Positions 16,630 to 24,012 of a DNA stretch of 25,548 nucleotides are shown piece after piece. Position 1 is the stretch's first letter; the number at the start of each line of letters is the position of its first letter. The position numbers were made by a program, and so were the translations under genes. The DNA is from Desulfacyla sp964522045 (GTDB lineage: Bacteria; Desulfobacterota; DSM-4660; Desulfatiglandales; Desulfatiglandaceae). The DNA is taken from assembly GCA_964522045.1 (NCBI GenBank), contig CAZFSF010000026.1:1-25548 (forward strand), in the 5' to 3' direction. The notes under the pieces were generated by a model. It saw only the letters and a program-made list of their open reading frames with translations. It made no database searches and was not told the DNA's origin.

Positions 16630-18855
16630 TTGAATCTATCTACCACACTAACATCTGAAGAAATAAACAGCCTTGTTTCAGGCGAGACGGGAGACCCTTT
16701 TACCTTATTAGGCGCCCATCCGGTAACCCTCAAAACCGGTCCGGCAGTAATAGTCCGTGCTCTGTTGCCCGGGGCCAGGTCCGTGACAATCCTGGATCTC
16801 GACCCTGAAAGGGGCATCGAGGCCTGCAGGATAAACGACCAGGGGCTCTTTGAGGCAATCATTCCAGGGACAATGGAGATTTTGCCCTATAGGCTCAAAG
16901 TCGATTTCGGCGCAGCCATGAAGGCCACCTTTTTTGACTGCTATGCCTTCCAGCCCGTACTCACTGAAGATGACCTATATCTGTTCAACCAGGGAAACCA
17001 CTACCGGATATATGATAGATTAGGTGCGCATCCCTTTTCGCATCAGGGCGTATCAGGGGTCTTTTTTGCCGTATGGGCCCCTTCAGCGACCCGGGTGAGC
17101 TTAGTGGGAGACTTTAACCAGTGGAATGGTCTCAGGCACCAGATGCGCAGCCGAGGATCATCCGGGGTCTGGGAACTGTTTGTTCCCCACCTGAGACCGG
17201 GCCTCCTCTACAAATTCGAAATCCGCACCGGGGACGGCACACTCCTCATCAAATCAGACCCCTTTGCCTTTCATTTTGAAATACGGCCCAAGACCGCGGC
17301 CATTGTCCACGACATCGAGGGTTTTCCCTGGACAGACCAGGACTGGATGACCACAAGGGCCGCACGGAATTCCCTAACCCTCCCCGCTGCCATATATGAG
17401 GTCCATTTAGGCTCCTGGCAACGCAGGGCCGAGGAAGATAACCACGCTCACACGTGGCTCACATACAGGGAAGCGGCAGATGAGCTCGTCCCCTATGTCA
17501 AAGATATGGGGTTCAATTATGTCCAGTTTCTCCCCTTATCCGAACACCCTTTTGATGCCTCCTGGGGATATCAGGTCACCGGCTATTATGCGCCCACCTC
17601 CCGCCACGGTACACCCCAGGACCTTATGTCCCTCGTGGACCGGTGCCACGCCGAGGGATTAGGCGTTATCCTCGATTGGGTCCCCGCCCACTTCCCAAAG
17701 GACCCCCACGGCCTGGAATTCTTTGACGGTACCCATCTCTATGAACATTCGGATCCCCGACAGGGTCTGCACCGGGACTGGGACACCCTGATTTTCAACT
17801 ACGGCCGTGATGAAGTGAAAAACTTCCTTACGGCCAACGCCCTTTTCTGGTTAGACAAGTACCACTTTGACGGGCTGCGGGTGGATGCCGTGGCCTCCAT
17901 GCTCTACTTAGACTACTCACGAGAGGAAGGGGACTGGATTCCTAACCGCTTTGGCGGCAGGGAAAATTTAGAGGCCATTGCATTTATCAAGAACCTAAAC
18001 ACAAAGATCTTTGAGCTTTTTCCGGGGGTGGTCACCATTGCCGAGGAGTCCACGTCCTGGCCTGGTGTCACCCGGCCTGTCCATTTAGGTGGCTTGGGTT
18101 TTATGTATAAGTGGAACATGGGCTGGATGCACGACATGCTCACCTTTATCTCCAAGGATCCGGTCCATCGCCGGTTCCACATGGACAAACTGACCTTCGC
18201 CCTCCTTTACGCCTTCCATGAAAATTTCATCCTCCCCCTATCCCACGACGAGGTGGTCCACGGCAAGGCCTCTCTTCTCTCAAAGATGCCCGGGGACGAC
18301 TGGCAGAAATTAGCCAACCTTCGTCTACTCTTGGGGTATATGTACGGCGAACCCGGGAAAAAAACCCTCTTCATGGGCGCCGAATTGGGCCAATGGTCTG
18401 AGTGGAGCCACGATAAGGGCCTTGAGTGGGATCTCCTTCAATACGAACCTCATAAAGGGCTGCAGAGCTTTGTAAGGGACCTTAACCGCGTCTATTGCTC
18501 AGAACCGGCACTCTACGAACTCGACTACGATCCCAAAGGGTTCCAGTGGATAGACTTCAGGGACACTGACGCCAACGTGGTCTCCTTCATCCGAAAGGGA
18601 AAAGACCCTGAACAGATCCTGGTCTTTGTGTTCAACTTCACCCCGGTCCCGCGCATGGATTACCGCATCGGAGCGCCCCGTCAGGGATTCTACAGGGAGG
18701 TCATCAATTCTGATTCAGCGGCCTACGGCGGCTCAAACATCGGAGTGAAAGGCGGTGTAACCGCCGAGGCTAGCCCCTGGCACAACCAGCCCTGTTCCCT
18801 CAGCCTCAACCTGCCTCCCTTAGGCATGCTTGTCCTCAAACCCACGGAGACATGA
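16630..18855 (+). CDS. glgB: 1,4-alpha-glucan branching enzyme (GH13_9)
   Basis: 741 residues. An N-terminal domain starts at about residue 20 (GDPFTLLGAHP), and a CBM48 domain lies at about 125-225 (GVFFAVWAPSATRVSLVGDF). The catalytic barrel has the nucleophile Asp419 (GLRVDAVAS), acid/base Glu472 (TIAEES) and Asp540 (LSHDEVVHG), and a C-terminal beta domain follows. It forms alpha-1,6 branches in glycogen. A TTG is the only available in-frame start, because a TGA stop lies 6 bases upstream. An out-of-frame ATG at 16623 suggests the ancestral start may have been displaced by a small indel near the heptad repeats. The following flavoprotein gene begins 14 bp after the stop. Confidence 0.96.
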   Translation: MNLSTTLTSEEINSLVSGETGDPFTLLGAHPVTLKTGPAVIVRALLPGARSVTILDLDPERGIEACRINDQGLFEAIIPGTMEILPYRLKVDFGAAMKATFFDCYAFQPVLTEDDLYLFNQGNHYRIYDRLGAHPFSHQGVSGVFFAVWAPSATRVSLVGDFNQWNGLRHQMRSRGSSGVWELFVPHLRPGLLYKFEIRTGDGTLLIKSDPFAFHFEIRPKTAAIVHDIEGFPWTDQDWMTTRAARNSLTLPAAIYEVHLGSWQRRAEEDNHAHTWLTYREAADELVPYVKDMGFNYVQFLPLSEHPFDASWGYQVTGYYAPTSRHGTPQDLMSLVDRCHAEGLGVILDWVPAHFPKDPHGLEFFDGTHLYEHSDPRQGLHRDWDTLIFNYGRDEVKNFLTANALFWLDKYHFDGLRVDAVASMLYLDYSREEGDWIPNRFGGRENLEAIAFIKNLNTKIFELFPGVVTIAEESTSWPGVTRPVHLGGLGFMYKWNMGWMHDMLTFISKDPVHRRFHMDKLTFALLYAFHENFILPLSHDEVVHGKASLLSKMPGDDWQKLANLRLLLGYMYGEPGKKTLFMGAELGQWSEWSHDKGLEWDLLQYEPHKGLQSFVRDLNRVYCSEPALYELDYDPKGFQWIDFRDTDANVVSFIRKGKDPEQILVFVFNFTPVPRMDYRIGAPRQGFYREVINSDSAAYGGSNIGVKGGVTAEASPWHNQPCSLSLNLPPLGMLVLKPTET

Positions 18856-18869
18856 GCTGAGGCATATCT

Positions 18870-20471
18870 ATGGAACGTATCTCATGCGATGTACTGATCA
18901 TAGGAAGCGGCGCTGCAGGCCTCAGGGCATCAATATCAGCACGGGAGGTGGGTCTGGATGTATGTGTGATCTCCAAGGGTCTTCCGGGGAAGGCAACATG
19001 CACCATTTTAAGCGCGGGAGTATTTGCAGGGGTTGCTGCACCTGACCAGACGGAGAATCATATACAAAACACCCTCCAGGCGGGCCGTGGGATAAATCAA
19101 AAAGAGCTTGTGGATCTCCTTGTTAGAGAGGGCCCCGCAAGGCTGAAAGAACTGATGGACTGGGGGATAAATGGTGAGTTCCATAAGGGCTATCTTTTTT
19201 CCAAAGGCCGTGCCCCGGTTTGGGGCCAGGAAATTGTGCATTGTCTTCTGACAAAGGCCAAGGGGCTGGGGGCCAGATTCATCGGCGGATTGGCGGTTGC
19301 AAGGCTGAAGGTTCTGGAGGGTGCGGCCGGCATTGTCGCCCATTCGGCGGTCCGCGGCAAATGGCTGGCACTCACCACAAAGGCGCTGATACTTGCCACG
19401 GGCGGGGCTGGTGCCCTTTACCTTCGCCATGACAATCCCCAGAGGATGTTCGGGGAGGGCTATGCCCTTGCCTTGGATGCGGGGGCACAGCTTCAGGACA
19501 TGGAATTTGTGCAGTTTTATCCGCTGGGGTTAGCCGAGCCAAAACTCCCTCCGTTCTTAATACCTCCCCGGCTTGCGGACAAGGGACGTCTTTTCAACAG
19601 CCGCAACGAGGACGTCTTGAAAAAATACGGCATTTTGGAGCGTCCGGCCGGGGAACGAGCCCGCGATCGACTCTCTCATGTCCTGTTTAAAGAGATCTTC
19701 AGAGAAAAGAGTGAGATCTGGCTGGACCTGAGGGGCATATCAGAGGAACGCTGGCGAGAAGACCCCTTTTCGGCCTCTACGTGGGAGGTCTTAGGGAAAC
19801 GCTACGGGGCCTGGGATCATCCTATCCGGGTGGCCCCCATGGCACATCACGTCATGGGAGGCGTCTGTATTGACGTTCAGGGAGCAACCTCCGTACCCGG
19901 TCTCTTTGCGGCCGGCGAGGTCACCGGCGGGCTCCACGGCGCCAACCGGTTGGGCGGGAACGCCCTGACAGAGACTCAGGTTTTTGGGGCGCGGGCCGGC
20001 GCGTCCGCCGCTGACTGGGCCAGACGTGATCCTACCCTCAGTCAAGAAGATATAGTACAGGAACTAACCGTGCCCTCTTTCGGACCCGAGACCGGCAGGT
20101 CAGTCCCAAACCTGTCCCGGCTCAAGACGAGGCTCCGCGAAATCATGTGGGAAAAAGGGGGAATCATTAGAAACCGGGAAGGTCTCAGCCAGGCCCTTAG
20201 CGCGGTAGAAGAAATCCACACCGAGGCCCTGGAGCTGCCTGCAGCAGATGATCCATTGGCGCTGCAGCGCATACTGGAACTCCGTTCCGCTGCCAGAGTG
20301 GCGGCCTTGATTCTTGCGGCTGCCATGAGACGGGAAGAGAGCCGGGGCGCCCACTTTCGTGAGGATTTCCCTGAGCTGGATGATAAAAACTGGCTCGGGC
20401 ATCTCCGGATCCGGCACTCCCTGACAGGGAAAAAAGCCTCGCAGGCATTTGATTTCTGCCCTGTTTCCTGA
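18870..20471 (+). CDS. Fumarate reductase/succinate dehydrogenase-type flavoprotein
   Basis: 533 residues. An N-terminal Rossmann FAD motif lies at 8-18 (VLIIGSGAAGL), and ILATGGAGALY follows. The substrate/FAD region has MEFVQFYPLG, the capping-domain histidines in APMAHHVMGGV, and HGANRLGGNALTE (His356, Arg360). These match FrdA/SdhA and related thiol:fumarate reductases. L-aspartate oxidase (NadB) is a relative but normally has a different 'GANRLASNSL' block. No iron-sulfur (B) or membrane (C) subunit gene lies alongside, so it is a lone flavoprotein. It is co-transcribed with glgB by spacing (14 bp), which gives no metabolic clue. The reaction is probably fumarate or another enoate reduction, or the reverse; the substrate is unknown. 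Confidence 0.85.
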   Translation: MERISCDVLIIGSGAAGLRASISAREVGLDVCVISKGLPGKATCTILSAGVFAGVAAPDQTENHIQNTLQAGRGINQKELVDLLVREGPARLKELMDWGINGEFHKGYLFSKGRAPVWGQEIVHCLLTKAKGLGARFIGGLAVARLKVLEGAAGIVAHSAVRGKWLALTTKALILATGGAGALYLRHDNPQRMFGEGYALALDAGAQLQDMEFVQFYPLGLAEPKLPPFLIPPRLADKGRLFNSRNEDVLKKYGILERPAGERARDRLSHVLFKEIFREKSEIWLDLRGISEERWREDPFSASTWEVLGKRYGAWDHPIRVAPMAHHVMGGVCIDVQGATSVPGLFAAGEVTGGLHGANRLGGNALTETQVFGARAGASAADWARRDPTLSQEDIVQELTVPSFGPETGRSVPNLSRLKTRLREIMWEKGGIIRNREGLSQALSAVEEIHTEALELPAADDPLALQRILELRSAARVAALILAAAMRREESRGAHFREDFPELDDKNWLGHLRIRHSLTGKKASQAFDFCPVS

Positions 20472-20549
20472 AGCTATCATATGGAGTGGACACCAATCCG
20501 TGCCGACATCCTCTGTCCGCAGAGACATCATGGTCTCCCTCTTGGGCGA

Positions 20550-20563
20550 TCCTCAATTCCTCA
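20550..20563. repeat. Second copy of TCCTCAATTCCTCA repeat
   Basis: An exact 14-base match to 9806-9819, in the 244-bp gap after the flavoprotein gene. It is not palindromic here. It may belong to a short dispersed intergenic repeat family. Confidence 0.5.
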
Positions 20564-20608
20564 TCCCGTCTCCTCCGTCTGACGAAAATGGCCATCCTGT
20601 CTGAAACA

Positions 20609-20627
20609 GGGCCTCATTATAAGGCCC
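20609..20627. terminator. Hairpin after the glycogen operon, weak terminator candidate
   Basis: GGGCCT (20609-20614) pairs with AGGCCC (20622-20627) around a 7-base loop, about 138 bases after the flavoprotein stop. No T-run follows directly; an 8-base T-run comes about 35 bases later. It could be a factor-dependent stop or an unrelated fold. Confidence 0.3.
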
Positions 20628-20715
20628 CTGAAACTCCTTGACCCGTTTATAAATTTCGGTTAGTTTTTTTTAGTCCTCAGATGTTTTGGCGTAAACTCCA
20701 CCGGAGGAGGTAAAA

Positions 20716-21837
20716 ATGAAAAAGGCGCACTATAAAAAGCTCTTTAGTCCAATAAAGATAAATGGTCTCAGGCTGAAAAATCGCATCACTATGGCCCCTC
20801 TTTATTTGGGGTATGCAGCTGAGGGAGGAAAGGTTTCTCCGTTAATGCTCCATCACTACAAACGGATGGCACAGAGCGGGGCTGCGCTTATCGTGGTTGA
20901 AAATACGAGCGTGACACCCGACGGCAGCGGGTCGCCCAGGACCCTTCGCTGCGACCATAACAGATATCTGAACGGCCTGGGAAGTCTGGCACAGTGTATA
21001 AAGGGCGAAAAGGCCCTTGCCGGTCTTCAGATCAATCATGCCGGACGCTTTGCCTATGTAGGCGAACCTGTTGCTCCGTCTGCGGTCTCCGCCTTTAACA
21101 GAACCCCCCGCGCCCTCACCAGAAGAGAAATCACAACTATCCAGAAACAGTATGCCAGGGCCGCTGTGAGGACCCAGAAAGCCGGATTCGATCTGGTGGA
21201 ACTCCATGGCGGGACAGGATACCTCCTTTCACAGTTCGTGTCACCAAGGACCAACAGGAGGGAAGATGCCTACGGTGGCGACATAGAGAATCGGATCAGG
21301 TTTTCGCTGGAGGTCTTGAAACGCATCAAAGACCTGGTAGGCGATTTCCCTGTGGGTTATCGGTTCCTGGCTGACGAATGGCTCCCGGATGGTCTTCATT
21401 TAGACGAATCCATGGTGTTGGCAAAGGCGTTGGAAGAAAATGGAGTGGCCTATATCTCTGTCATGGGCGGAACCTATGAATCTTTCTTTCTTCCCGAAAT
21501 TCTCAAGAAGTCTCAGCGGCCCGGTTATATGGTCCCCCTGGCTGCGGCTATCAAGAAAGAGATCAAGGTGCCGGTCACCGCAGCCGGTCGCATCTCCACC
21601 CCTGCGCGGGCAGAGTCCATCCTTCAGGAGAAAAAGGCGGACCTCATCGGGCTGGCCCGCATGCTATGGGTAGACCCCGATTGGCCAAAAGAGGCCCGTG
21701 ACGGGCGAGACAACGCCATCTTAAAATGCAGCCCAAAATGCGATGCATGTTTCAAACTGGTGATGAAGGGAAGGCCTGCCTTCTGCACGAGATGGAAAAA
21801 GGAAAAGCGGGCCGAGTACAGCGGGTTATTTCAGTAG
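20716..21837 (+). CDS. NADH:flavin oxidoreductase, old yellow enzyme family, single domain
   Basis: 373 residues forming the FMN TIM barrel (LFSPIKINGLRLKNRITMAP at the start; INHAGRFAYVG; SPRTNRREDAYGGDIENR; VPVTAAGRI). A C-terminal cluster Cys338-x3-Cys342-x2-Cys345-x11-Cys357 should bind a 4Fe-4S centre, as in 2,4-dienoyl-CoA reductase and enoate reductases. Those enzymes have an additional FAD/NAD domain that is absent here, so electrons must come from another protein or directly from NAD(P)H. The substrate-anchoring His/Asn pair is His-x2-Thr in ELHGGTGYLLSQF, in which the second residue (usually Asn or His) is Thr. A very strong ribosome binding site (GGAGGAGG) precedes the ATG. It stands alone, flanked by non-coding sequence. 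Confidence 0.9.
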   Translation: MKKAHYKKLFSPIKINGLRLKNRITMAPLYLGYAAEGGKVSPLMLHHYKRMAQSGAALIVVENTSVTPDGSGSPRTLRCDHNRYLNGLGSLAQCIKGEKALAGLQINHAGRFAYVGEPVAPSAVSAFNRTPRALTRREITTIQKQYARAAVRTQKAGFDLVELHGGTGYLLSQFVSPRTNRREDAYGGDIENRIRFSLEVLKRIKDLVGDFPVGYRFLADEWLPDGLHLDESMVLAKALEENGVAYISVMGGTYESFFLPEILKKSQRPGYMVPLAAAIKKEIKVPVTAAGRISTPARAESILQEKKADLIGLARMLWVDPDWPKEARDGRDNAILKCSPKCDACFKLVMKGRPAFCTRWKKEKRAEYSGLFQ

Positions 21838-22033
21838 CTCTGTACGTTCCACCGATCCACCGTCTATGGCCCGGACCGGCAGAGCGGGCGTTTGAATTGC
21901 AGGTACAGAGAATGCGAGTGAACAGGGGAAATTCTTTATGAGGCGAAAAACAAATCTCGACAATTATCTTGAAAAAAACCAGAGATTTTAGTGATGAAGG
22001 ACGTTTCATTTTAACATCTGGTTCCGGCCGAGC

Positions 22034-22951
22034 CTACCTCTTCCAGTTTAATAGATCAGATGTTGCCGCTTTTTCAAGGATGTTTAAGTTCTCTGTGGAA
22101 TTAAAACATTTCTCGCACAGCTCGCACTTCCTATATTGAACAATTTCGTTTGCCTTGAGTCCCAAATAGGACGCGATGTTTGTCAATCCCATGGTTCTAA
22201 TGAGATGAAATAAGATATTGTTCTCTTTTCTCTTGAACAGCTCGTCAATGCCATAATCCATCAGATTACCGAGATGAAAAAAGCCTGTTTCTTTAAATTG
22301 GTCTCCCCCATCACAACAGGCAAACATATCGAGCTCAGGAGAGAGGTATGGATTCATGTTACAGGTATTTGAGTGGTAATCGGTCAAAATTCTTGGCGGG
22401 TCAAATCCTTTTGCTCGTCCTAAATATATGACAGGCTCAGGAAAAAACTTCAGCTGGTTATCTCGAAGAAATTGTTCGAGAGAATCATCTTGTCTTGAAA
22501 AATCAGTGACAAAAGAGATGAAGTAATCAAGCCCATGTTTTTGACAACTATTGGCCGCGTTGACCACATTTTCACGACGGATATGTTCTTGGTGCCAACG
22601 GCTGAAGCTCAGCCTCAATTGTGACAAGCCGCTCCGTGTAAGCGCTGAAACCGTAGCATCGGCATGCTCCGAAGTCTTTGCCCAAAAGGAATTCGTGACG
22701 ACCCTTGAATAGATCTCCTTCTCATGGCACAGCTTGACAAGACGGGTCATATCTTCAAAAAATATAAGGGGTTCTCCGGCGGTGAAACTGATGCCTGTCA
22801 CGTTGCATCGGGCCATTTGTTCGATAATTGCCATGGCCCTTTCGAGAGTCATTTTTCCGTGTGGGATCGAATCATCGGAGGCGACACAATGCCCGCACCT
22901 GATATTACATTTTGTTGAATAGCCAAATGCAATCTGTCGGATAGGATTCAT
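22034..22951 (-). CDS. Radical SAM protein with Cys-rich C-terminus, possible peptide maturase
   Basis: 305 residues from the ATG at 22951; a GTG at 22981 would add 10. The radical SAM cluster motif is Cys15-x3-Cys19-x2-Cys22 (TKCNIRCGHC). The SAM-binding 'GE' motif FTAGEPLIF follows, then a conserved VVTNSFWAKT segment. The C-terminal third has cysteines in HSNTCNMNPYL, DMFACCDGG and RKCELCEKC, resembling a SPASM-type auxiliary Fe-S region that is common in enzymes modifying ribosomal peptides. Immediately upstream on the same strand are a 178-bp MITE and then a 52-residue basic peptide ORF. The gene is low in G+C next to the OYE gene, suggesting acquisition. The family assignment is firm; a RiPP role is inference. 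Ribosome binding sites for both starts are weak. Confidence 0.8.
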   Translation of the reverse strand: MNPIRQIAFGYSTKCNIRCGHCVASDDSIPHGKMTLERAMAIIEQMARCNVTGISFTAGEPLIFFEDMTRLVKLCHEKEIYSRVVTNSFWAKTSEHADATVSALTRSGLSQLRLSFSRWHQEHIRRENVVNAANSCQKHGLDYFISFVTDFSRQDDSLEQFLRDNQLKFFPEPVIYLGRAKGFDPPRILTDYHSNTCNMNPYLSPELDMFACCDGGDQFKETGFFHLGNLMDYGIDELFKRKENNILFHLIRTMGLTNIASYLGLKANEIVQYRKCELCEKCFNSTENLNILEKAATSDLLNWKR

Positions 22952-23027
22952 TGTGGTACTTGTCCCGAGCCCCGAAAGCACACTCGTATCCGAATGAGTC
23001 TTTTGCCTTTTCTTGCCGGGGATCTTA

Positions 23028-23205
23028 GGGCTTACTCAAAAATAAGTTAGCAGAATTGACGCTCAGATTTAGGCCAAATTTAGTTGCTGCGATTGAGTGA
23101 AGCCACAGGAATAGTGAACTATTTCGAGGACTTCACGATTGAGCAGCAGCTGAAGATGGCCTCGATCTGAGATGTGAAAATGTGAAGTTATTCTTGAGTG
23201 AGCCC
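23028..23205. mobile_element. 178-bp MITE-like foldback element
   Basis: Terminal inverted repeats GGGCTTACTC (left) and GAGTGAGCCC (right; reverse complement GGGCTCACTC, 9 of 10 matching) continue inward with few mismatches. Nearly the whole element is one imperfect palindrome. For example, CTCAGAT, AGGCCA, GCTGC-type blocks and GTGAAG on the left pair with ATCTGAG, TGGCCT, GCAGC and CTTCAC on the right. The 3-base TTA flanks both ends (23025-23027 and 23206-23208), consistent with a target duplication. No ORF is inside, so it must be mobilised in trans by a transposase with matching ends. The right-hand TTA is the stop codon (TAA on the minus strand) of the 52-residue ORF. Confidence 0.8.
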
Positions 23206-23364
23206 TTACATGATGTGTTTATCAGGCGAGCCTTTTCGGCGACGAATCACCTTAGTACTGTAAGGGATGTTTTTGACTCGTTTATTTTCTTTCTGTGATT
23301 GGGTTTGAAGTTTGATCATCCTCTTCAATTTGGCTTCAATCTTAGCCCTTTGTGACTCTTCCAT
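23206..23364 (-). CDS. 52-residue basic peptide, candidate precursor for radical SAM enzyme
   Basis: Reads MEESQRAKIEAKLKRMIKLQ, TQSQKENKRVKNIPYSTKVI, RRRKGSPDKHIM. The N-terminal half is predicted helical, with alternating acidic and basic residues. The C-terminal half is strongly basic, with an RRRKG run after a Pro-Tyr. There are no cysteines. An AAAGGAA ribosome binding site lies about 11 bases before the ATG. Removing the MITE and one TTA copy leaves the same TAA stop and brings the radical SAM gene to about 75-80 bp downstream on the same strand. The pair is thus arranged like a leader/core peptide and its maturase. I recognise no homologous family; a short regulatory or decayed protein is equally possible. 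Confidence 0.5.
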   Translation of the reverse strand: MEESQRAKIEAKLKRMIKLQTQSQKENKRVKNIPYSTKVIRRRKGSPDKHIM

Positions 23365-23747
23365 TCTCGTTCTTTTCCTTTGTGTGTAGTTGTTAAGCCG
23401 GTCTAATCAAGCTATCTCGGTCCTTGTCTTATGCTAAAAAACAATCGCAAAAATGTTCTCGAACATCAATAAGCAGACTCCTTTTCATCACGCTTACATT
23501 TGTCCTGATAAGTTCCCGGACTTCTTCCAAAACATACGAAAAAATAGTGAAAGGCAAATCAGATGAAAAAAAGCTGTTTTGAGCGGAGATAGCTGAATTT
23601 CTGAATCATACTGATAGCAAAACCGTATCTTTAAGCACTATTATATATCGGAACTTTAGTATATGCAAGTTAAAAATGGCGCATCTGAGCCTTACGTTTC
23701 AGAAAGGAGTATCAAAACGTGGAAAAAACACTACCCCGTTCTCTTCT

Positions 23748-23936
23748 TCAATTTTTAGAATCCGGAAATCCCATTCTCCTATAAAACTCAGGCAGCCTTT
23801 CTTCATTATAAGAAGGGCATTCTTCTAAAATTTCAAGGGTTGCTTTTTTAAGGCTTTTTACCCGCTCTTTGGTCAGTTTATATCCGGTGGTAAAAAAAAT
23901 CGGTAGGAGAGATTCTCTTTGACTTTCCCTTGATTT
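23748..23936 (-). pseudogene. Fragment of an unidentified protein gene
   Basis: An open stretch of about 62 codons without a usable start codon reads TTGYKLTKERVKSLKKATLE, then ILEECPSYNEERLPEFYRRM, then GFPDSKN before a TGA. The composition (amphipathic KxLKKATLEILEE helix) is clearly protein-like, and the stop is clean, so it looks like the 3' end of a broken gene. Upstream there is a run of 8 T's where a single-base slip would open a different frame. No family recognised. Confidence 0.35.
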
Positions 23937-23946
23937 TCACTATCAT
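23919..23946 (+). promoter_or_regulatory. Sigma70-type promoter for the acyl-CoA synthetase
   Basis: TTGACT (23919-23924) and TATCAT (23941-23946) are separated by 16 bases; each box matches the consensus at 5 of 6 positions. Transcription would begin near 23953, giving a leader of about 60 bases before the ATG at 24013. This is the best promoter match I found in the window. Confidence 0.55.
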
Positions 23947-23959
23947 CCTTATACGTAGT

Positions 23960-23972
23960 ACATTCTGAATGT
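23960..23972. promoter_or_regulatory. Small operator-like palindrome downstream of promoter
   Basis: ACATTC-T-GAATGT is a perfect 6-bp inverted repeat around one base. It sits just after the expected transcription start of the acyl-CoA synthetase gene, where a repressor (for example a TetR- or FadR-type fatty-acid sensor) could block it. The regulator is speculative. Confidence 0.35.
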
Positions 23973-24012
23973 TGAAGAAATATTTTCAAAACGCGGACCA
24001 GGAAATCGTACA

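Larger units (their letters stand above)
23365..24012. other. A+T-rich, mostly decayed interval before the acyl-CoA synthetase
   Basis: About 650 bases without a complete gene. Short protein-like runs occur in several frames: a minus-strand run ending FSYVLEEVRELIRTNVSVMK (about 23430-23600), a plus-strand run AEIAEFLNHTDSKTVSLSTI (about 23584-23645), and the minus-strand fragment listed at 23748-23936. None has a proper start and length, so I read it as debris of foreign genes. The promoter of the synthetase lies at its right end. Confidence 0.45.

Noticed and set aside
20609..20627. Strong intrinsic terminator after the glycogen operon
   Set aside because: The stem is short and the T-run is displaced by about 35 bases; retained only as a weak candidate.
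21838..21910. CTCTGTAC/GTACAGAG inverted repeat after the OYE gene
   Set aside because: An 8-bp match with 57 bases between the arms and no T-run; too weak to call a terminator or element.
21941..21994. Seventeen-codon frame MRRKTNLDNYLEKNQRF resembling the start of a small antitoxin-like protein
   Set aside because: Stops after 17 codons, and no continuation or toxin partner is found; the resemblance is too short to support.
22034..23364. Assigning the peptide/radical SAM pair to a named RiPP class because of the RRR triplet
   Set aside because: A three-residue motif in a basic tail is not enough, and neither protein shows family-level similarity I can recognise.
23714..23769. Short GTG frame MEKTLPRSLLQFLESGNPILL with an AAGGAG upstream
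   Set aside because: Good spacing from the ribosome binding site, but only about 21 codons and antisense to a more protein-like fragment; kept only as a note.
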